A stretch of 38,381 bases of DNA from TC-15 sp034437275 (lineage in GTDB: Bacteria > Chloroflexota > Anaerolineae > Aggregatilineales > Aggregatilineaceae): positions 1 through 38,381 of the forward strand of contig DAOTUD010000115.1 of NCBI GenBank assembly GCA_034437275.1, given 5' to 3'. A program made the position numbers and the translations under genes. Shown one piece after another: positions 26,977 to 35,002 of this stretch. The notes under the pieces are model-generated. The model made no database searches and was not told the origin of the DNA. It saw only the letters and a list, made by a program, of their open reading frames with translations. The stretch's first letter is position 1. Every line of letters starts with the position of its first letter.

Positions 26977-28100
26977 TGACTGAGCAGAAGCCGGATGAGG
27001 TGCACAATATGCCACAGATGCCACAGATCGTATTGGCGCAGCGTGTCATTGATAAGATCGTGCGCGGCGCGCTGCTGTATCCCGAACCGGAGACGGGCGA
27101 GGCCCTGGTCGGGCTGATCGTCCCGCAGGCCGGACGCGACGAGCCGGACGTGTACGTGCTGGACACGATCGGCCCCGGCGAGCACACCGTTCGCCAGTGG
27201 GGCATGTTCGAGCAGGGCGACGACTGGCAGGGCGACGTGTTCGACTGGCTGTACTGGAACTGGGAAGCGTTCCGCGACCTGCGCCGCCCGTCCTACGGCA
27301 GCGCGCTGGCCGGCAAGTGGGACATTCCGCTGAGCCATGTCGGCGACTGGCACAAGCAGCCGGGCAACATGACCGAACCCTCCGGCGGCGATACGCGCAC
27401 CGCCCGCCAGATGATCGCCGATCCCGACACGCCGCTGAAGCACATCCTGGCCCCCATCGTGACCATGTACCCGCTCACGGACGGTACGCCGGAAAACGCA
27501 GCACCCGACACGCCCGTGGCCAGCGATGCGGCCCCGGCGGCGAGCGCACCGGACGACGACGCAGCCCCGGACGAACAGCCCAACACGATCACCATCACTC
27601 AAGAGGACGCCGGCTGGATCATCCGCATCGACTTCTGGTACATGAGCGCGCGCAGCAAACAGTTTGTGGCCGTGCAGCCGGCGGTCTGGCCGGACGGACG
27701 GCTGCCCAGCCTGCCGCCGATTGCCTGGCACCTGGCCTATCCGCGCCGCTTTGCGCAGGAGTTCGGGCTGCTGCGCGATGCCGGGTATACGGTGGACGTG
27801 GTGCGCTGGGATGCCGATGGCCAGCCGCCCTATGAAATTTGCTTCTCGGTCTACAAGCCGGGCCAACAGCACGTCATTCTGCTGGTCACCTCGGCGGACT
27901 ACCCGCAGCGCCAGCCCGCGCCGCGCATCGCGCCGTTGGTCCCCATCGACGACGACGAAGACGTCTTCGAGAAGCTGTACCAGGCGTCGAAGCCGGTGCT
28001 GGCCCACCAGTTGCCGGACTGGGACTGGGACTCCAAGCGCACCCTGATCGAGCTGGTGATGCACCTCGAAAAGACGCATAAGAAGGACGAAGCCGAATGA
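26976..28100 (+). CDS. JAB/MPN-domain protein with an altered metal site, plus a C-terminal E2/RWD-like domain
   Basis: The protein is 374 residues from ATG at 26976, which overlaps the E2 stop as TAATG. The JAB (JAMM) domain spans about 15-165. Glu39 in PETGEALVGL is the likely catalytic Glu. GDWHKQPG then PSGGD give His126, Ser136 and Asp139, but the second metal His of the usual HxHP reads Gln128. His121 lies nearby and might substitute. After an acidic Ala/Pro/Asp linker (168-202) comes a second domain, about 205-365. YEICFSVY, HVILLVTSADYPQRQP and WDWDSKRTLIELVMHL look like an E2/RWD-type fold without an obvious catalytic Cys. JAB proteins remove or mature ubiquitin-like modifiers. The gene lies between the E2- and E1-like genes. 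Confidence 0.85.
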   Translation: MTEQKPDEVHNMPQMPQIVLAQRVIDKIVRGALLYPEPETGEALVGLIVPQAGRDEPDVYVLDTIGPGEHTVRQWGMFEQGDDWQGDVFDWLYWNWEAFRDLRRPSYGSALAGKWDIPLSHVGDWHKQPGNMTEPSGGDTRTARQMIADPDTPLKHILAPIVTMYPLTDGTPENAAPDTPVASDAAPAASAPDDDAAPDEQPNTITITQEDAGWIIRIDFWYMSARSKQFVAVQPAVWPDGRLPSLPPIAWHLAYPRRFAQEFGLLRDAGYTVDVVRWDADGQPPYEICFSVYKPGQQHVILLVTSADYPQRQPAPRIAPLVPIDDDEDVFEKLYQASKPVLAHQLPDWDWDSKRTLIELVMHLEKTHKKDEAE

Positions 28101-29008
28101 ACTGGGACCGTGTCGAACAACTGCTCGGCAAAGACGTATTGGACTATCTGCACACGCGCACCGTCGGCATTATCGGGCTGGGATCGGGCGGCAGCTTCGT
28201 GGCCGTCAGCCTGGCGATGAGCGGCGTGGGGCGCTTTGTGCTGATCGACGACGACACACTCGAAGCGCCGAACGTCGTGCGCCACGCGGCGGACCTGCGC
28301 GACATCGGGCGGCCTAAGGTGGACGCTGTCGCCGACCTGATCCACCAGCGCAACGCGGCGGCGGAAATCCAGACGGTGATCGGGCGCATCGAGGACCATC
28401 TCGACGTGCTGCAGGACGTGGACGTCGTGATCGGCGGCGTCGACAGCGAAGGCCCCAAGTACAAGATCAACGAGGTGTGCCTGGAACACGGCCTGACGGC
28501 GGTCTACGCCGGGGTGTACGAGCGCGGCGAAGGCGGCGACGTGTGCCTGATCCACCCCGACGAGGGGCCGTGCTATGCGTGCTGGGCCGAGCATCTGCGC
28601 GAAGGGCTGGCCGATCCCACGCCGGAGGGCCAGGCGGAGCTGGACTACGGCATGATCGGGCCGGACGGCACGCTGGCCGCCGAGCCGGGGTTGTGGCTGC
28701 ACGTGGTGCGCATCGCCGCCACGCAGGCCGACATGGCCCTGAACTTCCTGCTGGAAGACACCAGCGCACACCGCGATCTGCCCACCAACACGGTCGTGCT
28801 GGCCAATACGCGCCTCGAAATTTACGAGGGCCGCATCACGCCACCCTACAGCGCGGAATGGGTCACCGTGCCGCGCAACCTGGGCTGTCTGGTGTGCGGC
28901 CACCGCCATCACCCCGGCGATGACCAACCGGCGGACCTGTCGCTGGCCGATCTGGCCGGGAGGGGACACATCACCATTGGCGAAGAAAACAAAGATGAGG
29001 ACGACTGA
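28097..29008 (+). CDS. E1-like (ThiF/MoeB-fold) adenylating enzyme
   Basis: This 303-residue protein starts four bases inside the JAB gene (ATGA overlap). The ATP-binding loop GLGSGGS is at 27-33, followed by acidic DDD (51-53), NVVRH with Arg62, and GRPKVDA with Lys74, all standard for the E1 superfamily. Two Cys pairs (159/162 in CYAC and 264/267 in CLVC) form the structural zinc site. The protein would activate the C-terminus of a ubiquitin-like protein as an acyl-adenylate. There is no separate catalytic-Cys domain like that of eukaryotic E1; Cys128 sits at a position common in MoeB-like proteins. The acidic tail (EENKDEDD) is unusual. Confidence 0.92.
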   Translation: MNWDRVEQLLGKDVLDYLHTRTVGIIGLGSGGSFVAVSLAMSGVGRFVLIDDDTLEAPNVVRHAADLRDIGRPKVDAVADLIHQRNAAAEIQTVIGRIEDHLDVLQDVDVVIGGVDSEGPKYKINEVCLEHGLTAVYAGVYERGEGGDVCLIHPDEGPCYACWAEHLREGLADPTPEGQAELDYGMIGPDGTLAAEPGLWLHVVRIAATQADMALNFLLEDTSAHRDLPTNTVVLANTRLEIYEGRITPPYSAEWVTVPRNLGCLVCGHRHHPGDDQPADLSLADLAGRGHITIGEENKDEDD

Positions 29009-29080
29009 AGCCCACCCGCCGCAGCACATTACAACACTGCACAGCACACACAACACACGAACACATAAAAGGTAGATGGT

Positions 29081-29362
29081 ATGACTGACGATAGACTTCC
29101 CCCCAACGACGAACAGACTCCCCAGGATCCGCCGGCAGAGCAGCCGCCGGACACCCCCGACGCGGACACGCCGGACGACATCGGCCCGCGCCTGAAACGG
29201 CTGGGCGGCGAACCGGCCCCCGACATCACGCCGGAAGAGTTCGCACGCTTGCAGCAGGCCGGGCAGATCCACATCGATCCGCGAGGCCGGGTGCGCACCA
29301 CCCGCCGCGACGAAACCGACGCCGGCGTCTCGCTGCGCAAACGGCGGGCCTGGTACCGGTGA
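29081..29362 (+). CDS. Small acidic, largely disordered protein, unknown function
   Basis: This 93-residue protein has a first third made almost only of Asp, Glu, Pro, Thr and Gln (residues 1-33) and so is likely disordered. A basic middle patch RLKRLGGEP (37-45) and a short ITPEEFARLQQAGQIHIDPRGR segment resemble a helix-hairpin, and an Arg-rich end follows. AAAAGGTAGATGG precedes ATG. It follows the E1-like gene by 72 bases and overlaps the Nudix start as GTGA, so it is coupled to the latter. It is not recognisable as a ubiquitin-like protein: it has no beta-grasp pattern and the Gly-Gly pair is internal. Confidence 0.75.
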   Translation: MTDDRLPPNDEQTPQDPPAEQPPDTPDADTPDDIGPRLKRLGGEPAPDITPEEFARLQQAGQIHIDPRGRVRTTRRDETDAGVSLRKRRAWYR

Positions 29363-29994
29363 TCACGCTCGATGACGTACGGGCGGCCCTGGCATTGGAC
29401 GACTTCGACGTCGACGACGCCCGGCGACAGATGGCCCCGGTCCCGCGCAGCTTGCAGCGCAGTTCGCAGCGCGCCGGCAAGCCGCGCCGGGCCGCCGTGC
29501 TGATCCTGCTCTATCCGCTGGATGATGGCCTGGGGCTGGTGTGTATCCAGCGCACGAAAAACCACCGCGACGTACACAGCGGGCAGATCGGCCTGCCCGG
29601 GGGCGCGCAAGAGCCGGGCGAAACGCCGCAGCAAACCGCGCTGCGCGAAACGCACGAGGAGATCGGCGTCGCTGGCCCGATTCACATGCTGGGGCGGTTG
29701 GACCCGCTGTACATCCCGCCCAGCGATTTCGAGGTGCACCCCTTCGTGGGCCACATCGACCCGGCCCCGACCTGGGTGCCGGACCCCGCCGAGGTGGTAA
29801 AGGTCATCGCGTGGCCGCTGGCGTGGCTGCTGGACGAGCAGCGCAAAGTCATCGAGGATTGGGAGATGGGCGGCTACACGCTGCGCGTGCCCTGGTACAA
29901 TATCGTAGGCCAGCAGGTCTGGGGCGCGACGGCAATTCTGCTCGGCGAGTTAGAACAACGTTTGCGCCGGGTTTTACGGTCCAGATGTAGCTAA
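29359..29994 (+). CDS. Nudix hydrolase, CoA-diphosphatase-like
   Basis: The protein is 211 residues with a GTG start at 29359, overlapping the preceding TGA by three bases (GTGA). The Nudix box is complete, from GGAQEPGE through ALRETHEEIGV. The segment before it (CIQRTKNHRDVHSGQIGLPGG) is the pattern that marks CoA pyrophosphatases of the NudL group, which cleave CoA to 3'-phospho-adenosine 5'-phosphate and phosphopantetheine. The gene is last in the E2-JAB-E1 operon. A functional tie to conjugation is not obvious; it may be co-transcribed housekeeping. No clear terminator follows in 29995-30086. Confidence 0.88.
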   Translation: MITLDDVRAALALDDFDVDDARRQMAPVPRSLQRSSQRAGKPRRAAVLILLYPLDDGLGLVCIQRTKNHRDVHSGQIGLPGGAQEPGETPQQTALRETHEEIGVAGPIHMLGRLDPLYIPPSDFEVHPFVGHIDPAPTWVPDPAEVVKVIAWPLAWLLDEQRKVIEDWEMGGYTLRVPWYNIVGQQVWGATAILLGELEQRLRRVLRSRCS

Positions 29995-30086
29995 CGGCTG
30001 CGGCGCGGGGTGTTTCCTTCAATAAAGCAAACAGTAATAACTTGCGTTCGTAAAGTATGCGTGGTACATTGCACCCAGACAAACCA

Positions 30087-30092
30087 TATAAT
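30087..30092 (+). promoter_or_regulatory. -10 element of the response-regulator gene
   Basis: A perfect TATAAT lies 28 bases before ATG at 30121. No matching -35 is seen at the usual distance. The stretch 29995-30086 shows nothing else. Confidence 0.45.
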
Positions 30093-30120
30093 AACCTAGC
30101 TGGCTGGGGGACTTTGGACC

Positions 30121-30807
30121 ATGGCTGAAAAAATTTTGGTGATTGATGATGAAGACATGACGGTGCAGTTGATCAGCATCTTGCTGGAACGGCGCGGCTA
30201 CGAGGTGGTGAAGGCCTACCGCGCTGAGGATGGACTGCGCAAAGCCTACCGCACGCACCCCGATCTGATCTTGCTCGACATCATGATGCCGGACATGGAC
30301 GGATGGGAAGTCTGTCGCCGGCTGCGCGAACTGTCCGATGTCCCCATTATCTTTCTGACCGCCAAAGATGACGTGCGCGATGTCGTCAAGGGGCTGGAGA
30401 TGGGCGCGGACGATTACATCGTCAAACCCTACGACAACAACGAACTGGTCGCCCGGGTGAAGGCCCACCTGCGCCGCGCGCCAAAGCCGTCGGTATCCGA
30501 GGAGCTGGTGTTCGATGCCGGGAACTTCCGGATCAACTTCATCAGCCGCGAAGTTCGCGTGCGCAGCAACCCGGTGCACCTCACGCCCAAAGAGTTCAAC
30601 CTGCTGGGCGTGCTGGCACGGAACGCCGGGCGCGTGCTGACGCGCACCGAACTCGTCAAGGAAGCCTGGGGGCCAGAATACGCGGATGCGATTGACAGCC
30701 TGAAACTGTATATTCACTACCTGCGCCAGAAGATCGAAAAAGACCCCCAACACCCCGCCTATATTCTGACCTCGCGCGGGGTGGGCTACCGTTTTGCGAA
30801 TTTGTAG
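30121..30807 (+). CDS. OmpR/PhoB-family response regulator
   Basis: This 228-residue protein has a receiver domain at 1-120 with acidic DDED near 9-12, phosphoacceptor Asp53 (LLDIMMP), Thr80 and Lys102. A winged-helix DNA-binding domain at about 130-228 carries LTPKEFNLLGVLARNAGRVLT and ends RGVGYRF. It is a complete two-component regulator with no kinase beside it. The GAF histidine kinase at the right end of the window is a candidate partner but is several kilobases away. Its targets are unknown. Confidence 0.95.
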   Translation: MAEKILVIDDEDMTVQLISILLERRGYEVVKAYRAEDGLRKAYRTHPDLILLDIMMPDMDGWEVCRRLRELSDVPIIFLTAKDDVRDVVKGLEMGADDYIVKPYDNNELVARVKAHLRRAPKPSVSEELVFDAGNFRINFISREVRVRSNPVHLTPKEFNLLGVLARNAGRVLTRTELVKEAWGPEYADAIDSLKLYIHYLRQKIEKDPQHPAYILTSRGVGYRFANL

Positions 30808-30815
30808 GCCCGAAC

Positions 30816-31208
30816 TCAGAGCGCGACGGCCACAATTACCACACTAACTACAGCCAGTAACCCGCCAAGCGTCAGGCCGATTACCCACCAGCGGCCCCGG
30901 CGCTTGCGGTGTTTTTCGTCCTGCATCAGGCTCAGGACTGTGGCCTGCTCCAGGCGTTGAAGCTGGTGCTGTGCGACCGGGTGGCCCGGCGTGATCGCCA
31001 GCACGTTCTCAAAACATACCTGCTGGTCTTCCACGCTGTCGACCACGCTGGCCAGCCACAACCAGACCTCCTCGTGATAGGGGTCGATTTCGATGGCCTG
31101 TCGAAAAAGCGCATGTGCCTGTTGTTTGTCCCCTTGTCGGGCGGCGTCTTGCCCGGCCTTAAACAGCCGGATAAAGTCCTGCGGCGCGTCGGTGAGTTTG
31201 GTGTTCAT
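30816..31208 (-). CDS. Small TPR-like module protein with C-terminal membrane anchor
   Basis: This 130-residue protein has a TPR-like helical module at about 12-90: AGQDAARQGDKQQAHALFRQAIEIDPYHEEVWLWLASV and then NVLAITPGHPVAQHQLQRLE. A basic stretch KHRKRRGRWW leads into one membrane helix (108-130), so the module faces the cytoplasm. It is a paralogue of the next three minus-strand genes but has a separate transcript: a terminator lies between it and the TolB-like gene. GGGGGA precedes ATG at 31208. Function unknown; possibly a scaffold. Confidence 0.8.
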   Translation of the reverse strand: MNTKLTDAPQDFIRLFKAGQDAARQGDKQQAHALFRQAIEIDPYHEEVWLWLASVVDSVEDQQVCFENVLAITPGHPVAQHQLQRLEQATVLSLMQDEKHRKRRGRWWVIGLTLGGLLAVVSVVIVAVAL

Positions 31209-31242
31209 ATATCCCCCACATCCCTCAGTATGATCCTGCTTT

Positions 31243-31248
31243 ATTGTA
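31243..31248 (-). promoter_or_regulatory. Possible -10 of the small TPR-like membrane protein gene
   Basis: Minus-strand TACAAT (five of six) lies 35 bases before ATG at 31208. The -35 is poor. It lies downstream of the terminator of the preceding operon, so a local promoter is needed. Confidence 0.3.
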
Positions 31249-31286
31249 ACATGGACGGTACCTTTGTACTAGTGAGGGAGAGAGCA

Positions 31287-31314
31287 TAAAAAAACACCGG
31301 GCGGCGTGCGCCCG
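31287..31314 (-). terminator. Intrinsic terminator of the TolB-like/TPR operon
   Basis: Arms CGGGCG (31298-31303) and CGCCCG (31309-31314) flank a five-base loop, and a run of seven A on the plus strand (31288-31294) gives the T-run on the minus transcript. It is about 50 bases past the stop of the gene at 31366-32862. Confidence 0.85.
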
Positions 31315-31365
31315 ATGCTGGTCTGGCTAACCGGTCGATGCGGACCGTGTGCAACTGCTGCGTCT

Positions 31366-32862
31366 CTAACGCCCCCAGTCGTTGGCGACATCTTTCGTGT
31401 CGCTGGTCGTCACCTGGTAGAGCATGTCGTTACGCAGGTCGTAGACGAACACGTCCCAGTTACCGGTGCGGTCGGAAGAAAAGACGATGTAGCCCGGGTC
31501 AACCGGCGAGTAGCGGGGCTGGATGTCATCGCCGCCGAAGTCGATCAGCTTCTCAGGCTCAGCGCCCGGATCGTCGACCGGCACGCGGTAAATGTCATTG
31601 TCGGCTGCCCCCGCTTCGGTGGCCTGGAAGATGACATAGCGCCCGTCCGGCGACCAGTCCGGCGCAGCCTCGATCAACGCGTTGCCGTTGGTGGTGAGCA
31701 GTTTATCTTCATCTGTCGCCAAATTATAGATCCGCAGTTCGGTGACTTCCGTGCCATCCGCCCGGATGAAACGCGCCGTATATACAATCCGCTGGCTGTC
31801 CGGGGAGAAGGCCGGCCAGCTTTCGACCGAGCCGGTGGCGTCCTGGTCCTCGGTCAGACGGCGCACGGTGGCTTCAGTGCCGGCATCGTCGCCAACAGCG
31901 CCAACGTACAGGTCCGGCGTGCGCGAACCGGATTGGATCGCGATAAAGGCGATCGATCTCCCATCGGGCGACCAGGCCGGATAGTCGGGATTGGCCAGCA
32001 GGGTCGTGGGCCACAACTGCCGGATGCCCCGCACTTCGGTTCCCTGGAAGTTGCTGACCAGCAAGATCGCCGCGCTGGTGCCGGGATTATATTGAATGTA
32101 AGCATAGCGCGTGTCATCTGGGGCAAAGATCGGCATGTGACCGTATTCATTCGGCTGGGTAATGATGCGCAAACTGCTGCCGTCCGGGTTCACGAGCGCG
32201 ATCTGCTGGTTTTCGCCCCGGAAGACCAGGCCGGTGCGGATCAACAACTGGCCGCCCACGTCCGGCGGGACGGTCGCCAGCGGCGTCGCGGTCTGGTAAG
32301 GCGTCGGGCTGGGGACGGGCGTCCAGGTTGGCGCCCAGTTCGGCCCAGGGACTTCCGTCGGCGGGACAGGGGTCGGCGTAGCGGCAGACGCCGCGTCACC
32401 ATCCGGGGCGACCGGCGATTCGACAGCGGCCCCATCGTCTGGGGGTTGGGTATTGGCCGGTTGTCCGCCGCCCGGCGCGCGGTCATCATCATCGCCGTCG
32501 CCCAGCCCCAACACCAGGACCAGCACAACGGCCAGCACCGCCAGCACGCCCAGCGCCGCCGCGATATAGACGGTGTTTGAGCCGCCGCCGGGGGTGAAGT
32601 CTGCATCGCCGTCCGCACCTTCAAGCTTATCCAGAAGACGTTGGGCACGTCGATTGTCCGGGTTGATCACGATCACGTTCCCCAGACACACCCGCTTTTC
32701 GTCGACGTTGTCAACCACCGAGGCCAACCAGAACCAGCCCTTCTCGTTGTGCTGGTCCAGTTCGACAACCCGTTCTAACAGCGAACGCGCGGTCGCCTTA
32801 TCTTTCGCCCGGGCTGCTTTGATGCCTTCGCGCAGGCGTTCTTCAACTTCTGGATTACTCAT
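31366..32862 (-). CDS. TPR-like module, membrane helix and TolB-like propeller protein (first copy)
   Basis: This 498-residue protein has a TPR-like module at 1-80 (GIKAARAKDKATARSLLERVVELDQHNEKGWFWLASV, INPDNRRAQRLLDKLEG), one membrane helix at about 96-118, and a Pro/Thr-rich linker. The C-terminal half has PD40/TolB-type repeats marked by AWSPDGRSIAF, AFSPDSQRIVY and DWSPDGRYVIF, one blade each. The propeller is expected outside the cell, the TPR-like part inside. It starts nine bases after its paralogue stops. GGGGAG precedes ATG. Function unknown; such propellers usually bind proteins or peptides. Confidence 0.88.
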   Translation of the reverse strand: MSNPEVEERLREGIKAARAKDKATARSLLERVVELDQHNEKGWFWLASVVDNVDEKRVCLGNVIVINPDNRRAQRLLDKLEGADGDADFTPGGGSNTVYIAAALGVLAVLAVVLVLVLGLGDGDDDDRAPGGGQPANTQPPDDGAAVESPVAPDGDAASAATPTPVPPTEVPGPNWAPTWTPVPSPTPYQTATPLATVPPDVGGQLLIRTGLVFRGENQQIALVNPDGSSLRIITQPNEYGHMPIFAPDDTRYAYIQYNPGTSAAILLVSNFQGTEVRGIRQLWPTTLLANPDYPAWSPDGRSIAFIAIQSGSRTPDLYVGAVGDDAGTEATVRRLTEDQDATGSVESWPAFSPDSQRIVYTARFIRADGTEVTELRIYNLATDEDKLLTTNGNALIEAAPDWSPDGRYVIFQATEAGAADNDIYRVPVDDPGAEPEKLIDFGGDDIQPRYSPVDPGYIVFSSDRTGNWDVFVYDLRNDMLYQVTTSDTKDVANDWGR

Positions 32863-32871
32863 ATCGCTCCC

Positions 32872-34419
32872 CTACTTCCAATCCACATAGCGGTTGTTTC
32901 CGCGTTCGACTGTGACACGCTTGAGGTTTCTTCCATTGGGATGAATGACATAAATATCGTATTGGGGGCTGCTGCGCGTCGAACTAAAGGCAATCCACCG
33001 GCCATCATCGGACCAGGCGGGGTCGCGCTCCTCGGCCCCCGCGCCATCTTCGTTGAGCGTCAACAGCCGGGGACGGCTGCGCCCATCGGCGTACATCACG
33101 TATAAATCGGCGTCCCCATCGCGATCCGAAATGAACGCGATCAACTCCCCGTCCAGTTCGGGCGCGGTGGCCGGGGACGGTGACCAGGCGGGGGAAAAGC
33201 TGCTGTTCGTCGCGTTGGTGAGTTGGGTCAGGTCGCCGCCGTCCACCCCCACCCGCCAGATTTCCATCAGGCCCGGCGTGGTGCTCTGGTAATCCGAGGC
33301 AAAGGCGATCTGGTCGCCATCCGGTGACCAGGTCGGCTGCCAATCCGTCGCGTTGTTATCGGTCACGCGCTGCGGAATGCCGCCGTTGGCGCTGACTACG
33401 TAAATATCATAATCCCCGTCGACATCGGACGCATACGCGATCTGCGTCCCATCCGGGGACCAGACCGGGTCCTGTGCGCTGCCCCCCGCACGCGCGACCA
33501 CCCGCCGGAACGGGCCGCCCTCCGCCGGCGCGAGGAAAATATCGTCGTATTCGCGCACCTGTGCGGCCCCCGGCTGCAGGCTGACTTCGCGCAGCGTGGC
33601 CGTGAAGACAAGCTGCGACCCATCCGGCGAGAAGCTGGCGTCGTACACGTCGAGCAAAGCGATCCCGGTGTCGATCTGGTCGCCGGGCGAGACCAACTCC
33701 AGCGTGATGCCCTGTTCATTTTCGCCCGCCGCGTCCATCGTATACAGGCCGCCCGCCTGGTCGTCACGCTGCCCGGTCACGAGCAAGCCGTAGCTCGCCA
33801 GGGGCGCGGGCGGTGGGGATGGGGTCACGGTGGGGTAGGGTGTGGCGCTCGGCGCTTGCGTCCAGCGCGGCGGTATCGTCACCGGCTCCACCGAAGGCGT
33901 GGGGACAATCGCCGCGGCTGCCGGGGGGGGCGTGGCCGGGGCTGCCGCCTGGGTGGGCGGCGCGGGTTGTTGGACGTCGGCAGTTGGCGGTGCGTCGTCC
34001 TCCTCGCTGAGCATGTTCCAGGCCAGCACCGCCACCACGCCCACCAACACCAGCGCGATCGCGGTCAGCAGCACATACACCAGCGTCGAGGTGCGACGCG
34101 GGGCTGGCGGACGGGATGGCGTGGGGGGCGGCGGCGCTGCGCGTGCTGGACGTTCAGGCGGGGCGGCGGCGGCCCGTTCGAGCTTGGCCAACGCCTGTTT
34201 GGCGCGGCGGTTGTCCGGGTTGATTTGCAACACACGCTGCAGGTGCGCCTGCCGTTCCGGGGCAGACGGGGCCACCGAGGCCAACCATAACCAGGCCAGC
34301 TCATTGGATGGGTCCTGCCGGACCACCTGCTCCAGAATCCCGCGTGCTACGGCGGGATTACCGCTGCGTGCGGCCTGAATGCCGGTGCGGAGTAATTCTC
34401 TGATCTCTTCACGTGACAA
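32872..34419 (-). CDS. TPR-like module, membrane helix and TolB-like propeller protein (second copy)
   Basis: This 515-residue protein has the same design as the neighbouring gene: TPR-like module at about 7-85 (GIQAARSGNPAVARGILEQVVRQDPSNELAWLWLASVA, INPDNRRAKQALAKLE), a Pro/Ala-rich basic stretch, a membrane helix near 112-138, a Pro/Ala/Thr linker, then TolB-type blades (FSPDGSQLVF, WSPDGTQIAYASD, WSPDGDQIAFASD, WSDDGRWIAFSS). The repeated blade motifs are better preserved than in its paralogue. The two genes are adjacent on one strand, which points to a local duplication. Confidence 0.88.
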   Translation of the reverse strand: MSREEIRELLRTGIQAARSGNPAVARGILEQVVRQDPSNELAWLWLASVAPSAPERQAHLQRVLQINPDNRRAKQALAKLERAAAAPPERPARAAPPPPTPSRPPAPRRTSTLVYVLLTAIALVLVGVVAVLAWNMLSEEDDAPPTADVQQPAPPTQAAAPATPPPAAAAIVPTPSVEPVTIPPRWTQAPSATPYPTVTPSPPPAPLASYGLLVTGQRDDQAGGLYTMDAAGENEQGITLELVSPGDQIDTGIALLDVYDASFSPDGSQLVFTATLREVSLQPGAAQVREYDDIFLAPAEGGPFRRVVARAGGSAQDPVWSPDGTQIAYASDVDGDYDIYVVSANGGIPQRVTDNNATDWQPTWSPDGDQIAFASDYQSTTPGLMEIWRVGVDGGDLTQLTNATNSSFSPAWSPSPATAPELDGELIAFISDRDGDADLYVMYADGRSRPRLLTLNEDGAGAEERDPAWSDDGRWIAFSSTRSSPQYDIYVIHPNGRNLKRVTVERGNNRYVDWK

Positions 34420-34485
34420 GGCGCATCTATCCTAGCCATATTTTGTGAATACGTTGCCCCTATTATACCGGACCGGGCGTGTCCG

Positions 34486-34848
34486 CTAAAGTGCCACAAT
34501 TAACACCGCGATCAACACCAACAGGACCAGGGCCACCCCCAGGCCGATGGCACCGTACCGGATCACCAGCGTATTGCTCGACTCGCGCTGTTCCTTGATC
34601 TGGCGCAGTTCGCGTAAAGCGGTGGGGTTGTTCGGATTAAGCCGCAGCACCGTGTTCAGGTAGCGGATGCGCTCCGGGAGGCTCTCGGCGACGGCAGCCA
34701 TCCACAGCCAGGCGCGCTCGTTCTCGGCATCGGCGGTCAGGATGCGCTGGAAGATCACGCGGGCACTTTCCTTGTTGCCTTGCTTGGCGGTCTGGATGCC
34801 CATGCTCATCAAGTCTTCTAAATTCGGGCCATTCGTTTCGTTTTCCAT
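34486..34848 (-). CDS. Small TPR-like module protein with C-terminal membrane anchor, first gene of the operon
   Basis: This 120-residue protein has a module at about 15-87 (GIQTAKQGNKESARVIFQRIL, AWLWMAAVAESLPERIRYLNTVLRLNPNNPTALRELRQI) and one C-terminal membrane helix (97-119). It is the short version of the two TolB-like proteins and of the gene at 30816-31208. GGGAGA precedes ATG at 34848. The promoter described next drives it, and the two propeller genes follow within 70 bases. Confidence 0.82.
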   Translation of the reverse strand: MENETNGPNLEDLMSMGIQTAKQGNKESARVIFQRILTADAENERAWLWMAAVAESLPERIRYLNTVLRLNPNNPTALRELRQIKEQRESSNTLVIRYGAIGLGVALVLLVLIAVLIVAL

Positions 34849-34901
34849 ATACGTCTCCCTGTCTGAGTCAACAGAACAGTTTTTGACAAATCCCTGACAC
34901 T

Positions 34902-34930
34902 TTTATAGTCGCTTATAGGCTCTCTGACAA
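34902..34930 (-). promoter_or_regulatory. Sigma-70-type promoter of the TPR-like/TolB operon
   Basis: Minus-strand TTGTCA (34925-34930, five of six) and TATAAA (34902-34907, five of six) are exactly 17 bases apart, about 54 bases before ATG at 34848. On the plus strand TTGACA (34883-34888) and TATAGT (34904-34909) overlap the same stretch and may serve the PfkB gene, though their spacing of 15 is short. Confidence 0.65.
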
Positions 34931-35002
34931 GTTGCTTTTGACGGCAAGCCGGGCCTGGGGCACAATGGAGGAGCGCAACCGACTGAACGAGGAGGAAATG
35001 TG

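Noticed and set aside
29081..29362. Small acidic protein as a Pup-like modifier
   Set aside because: It shares disorder, acidity and an LGGE string with Pup, but the string is internal and no Pup ligase or proteasome genes are seen. Left as a weak idea under the missing-modifier finding.
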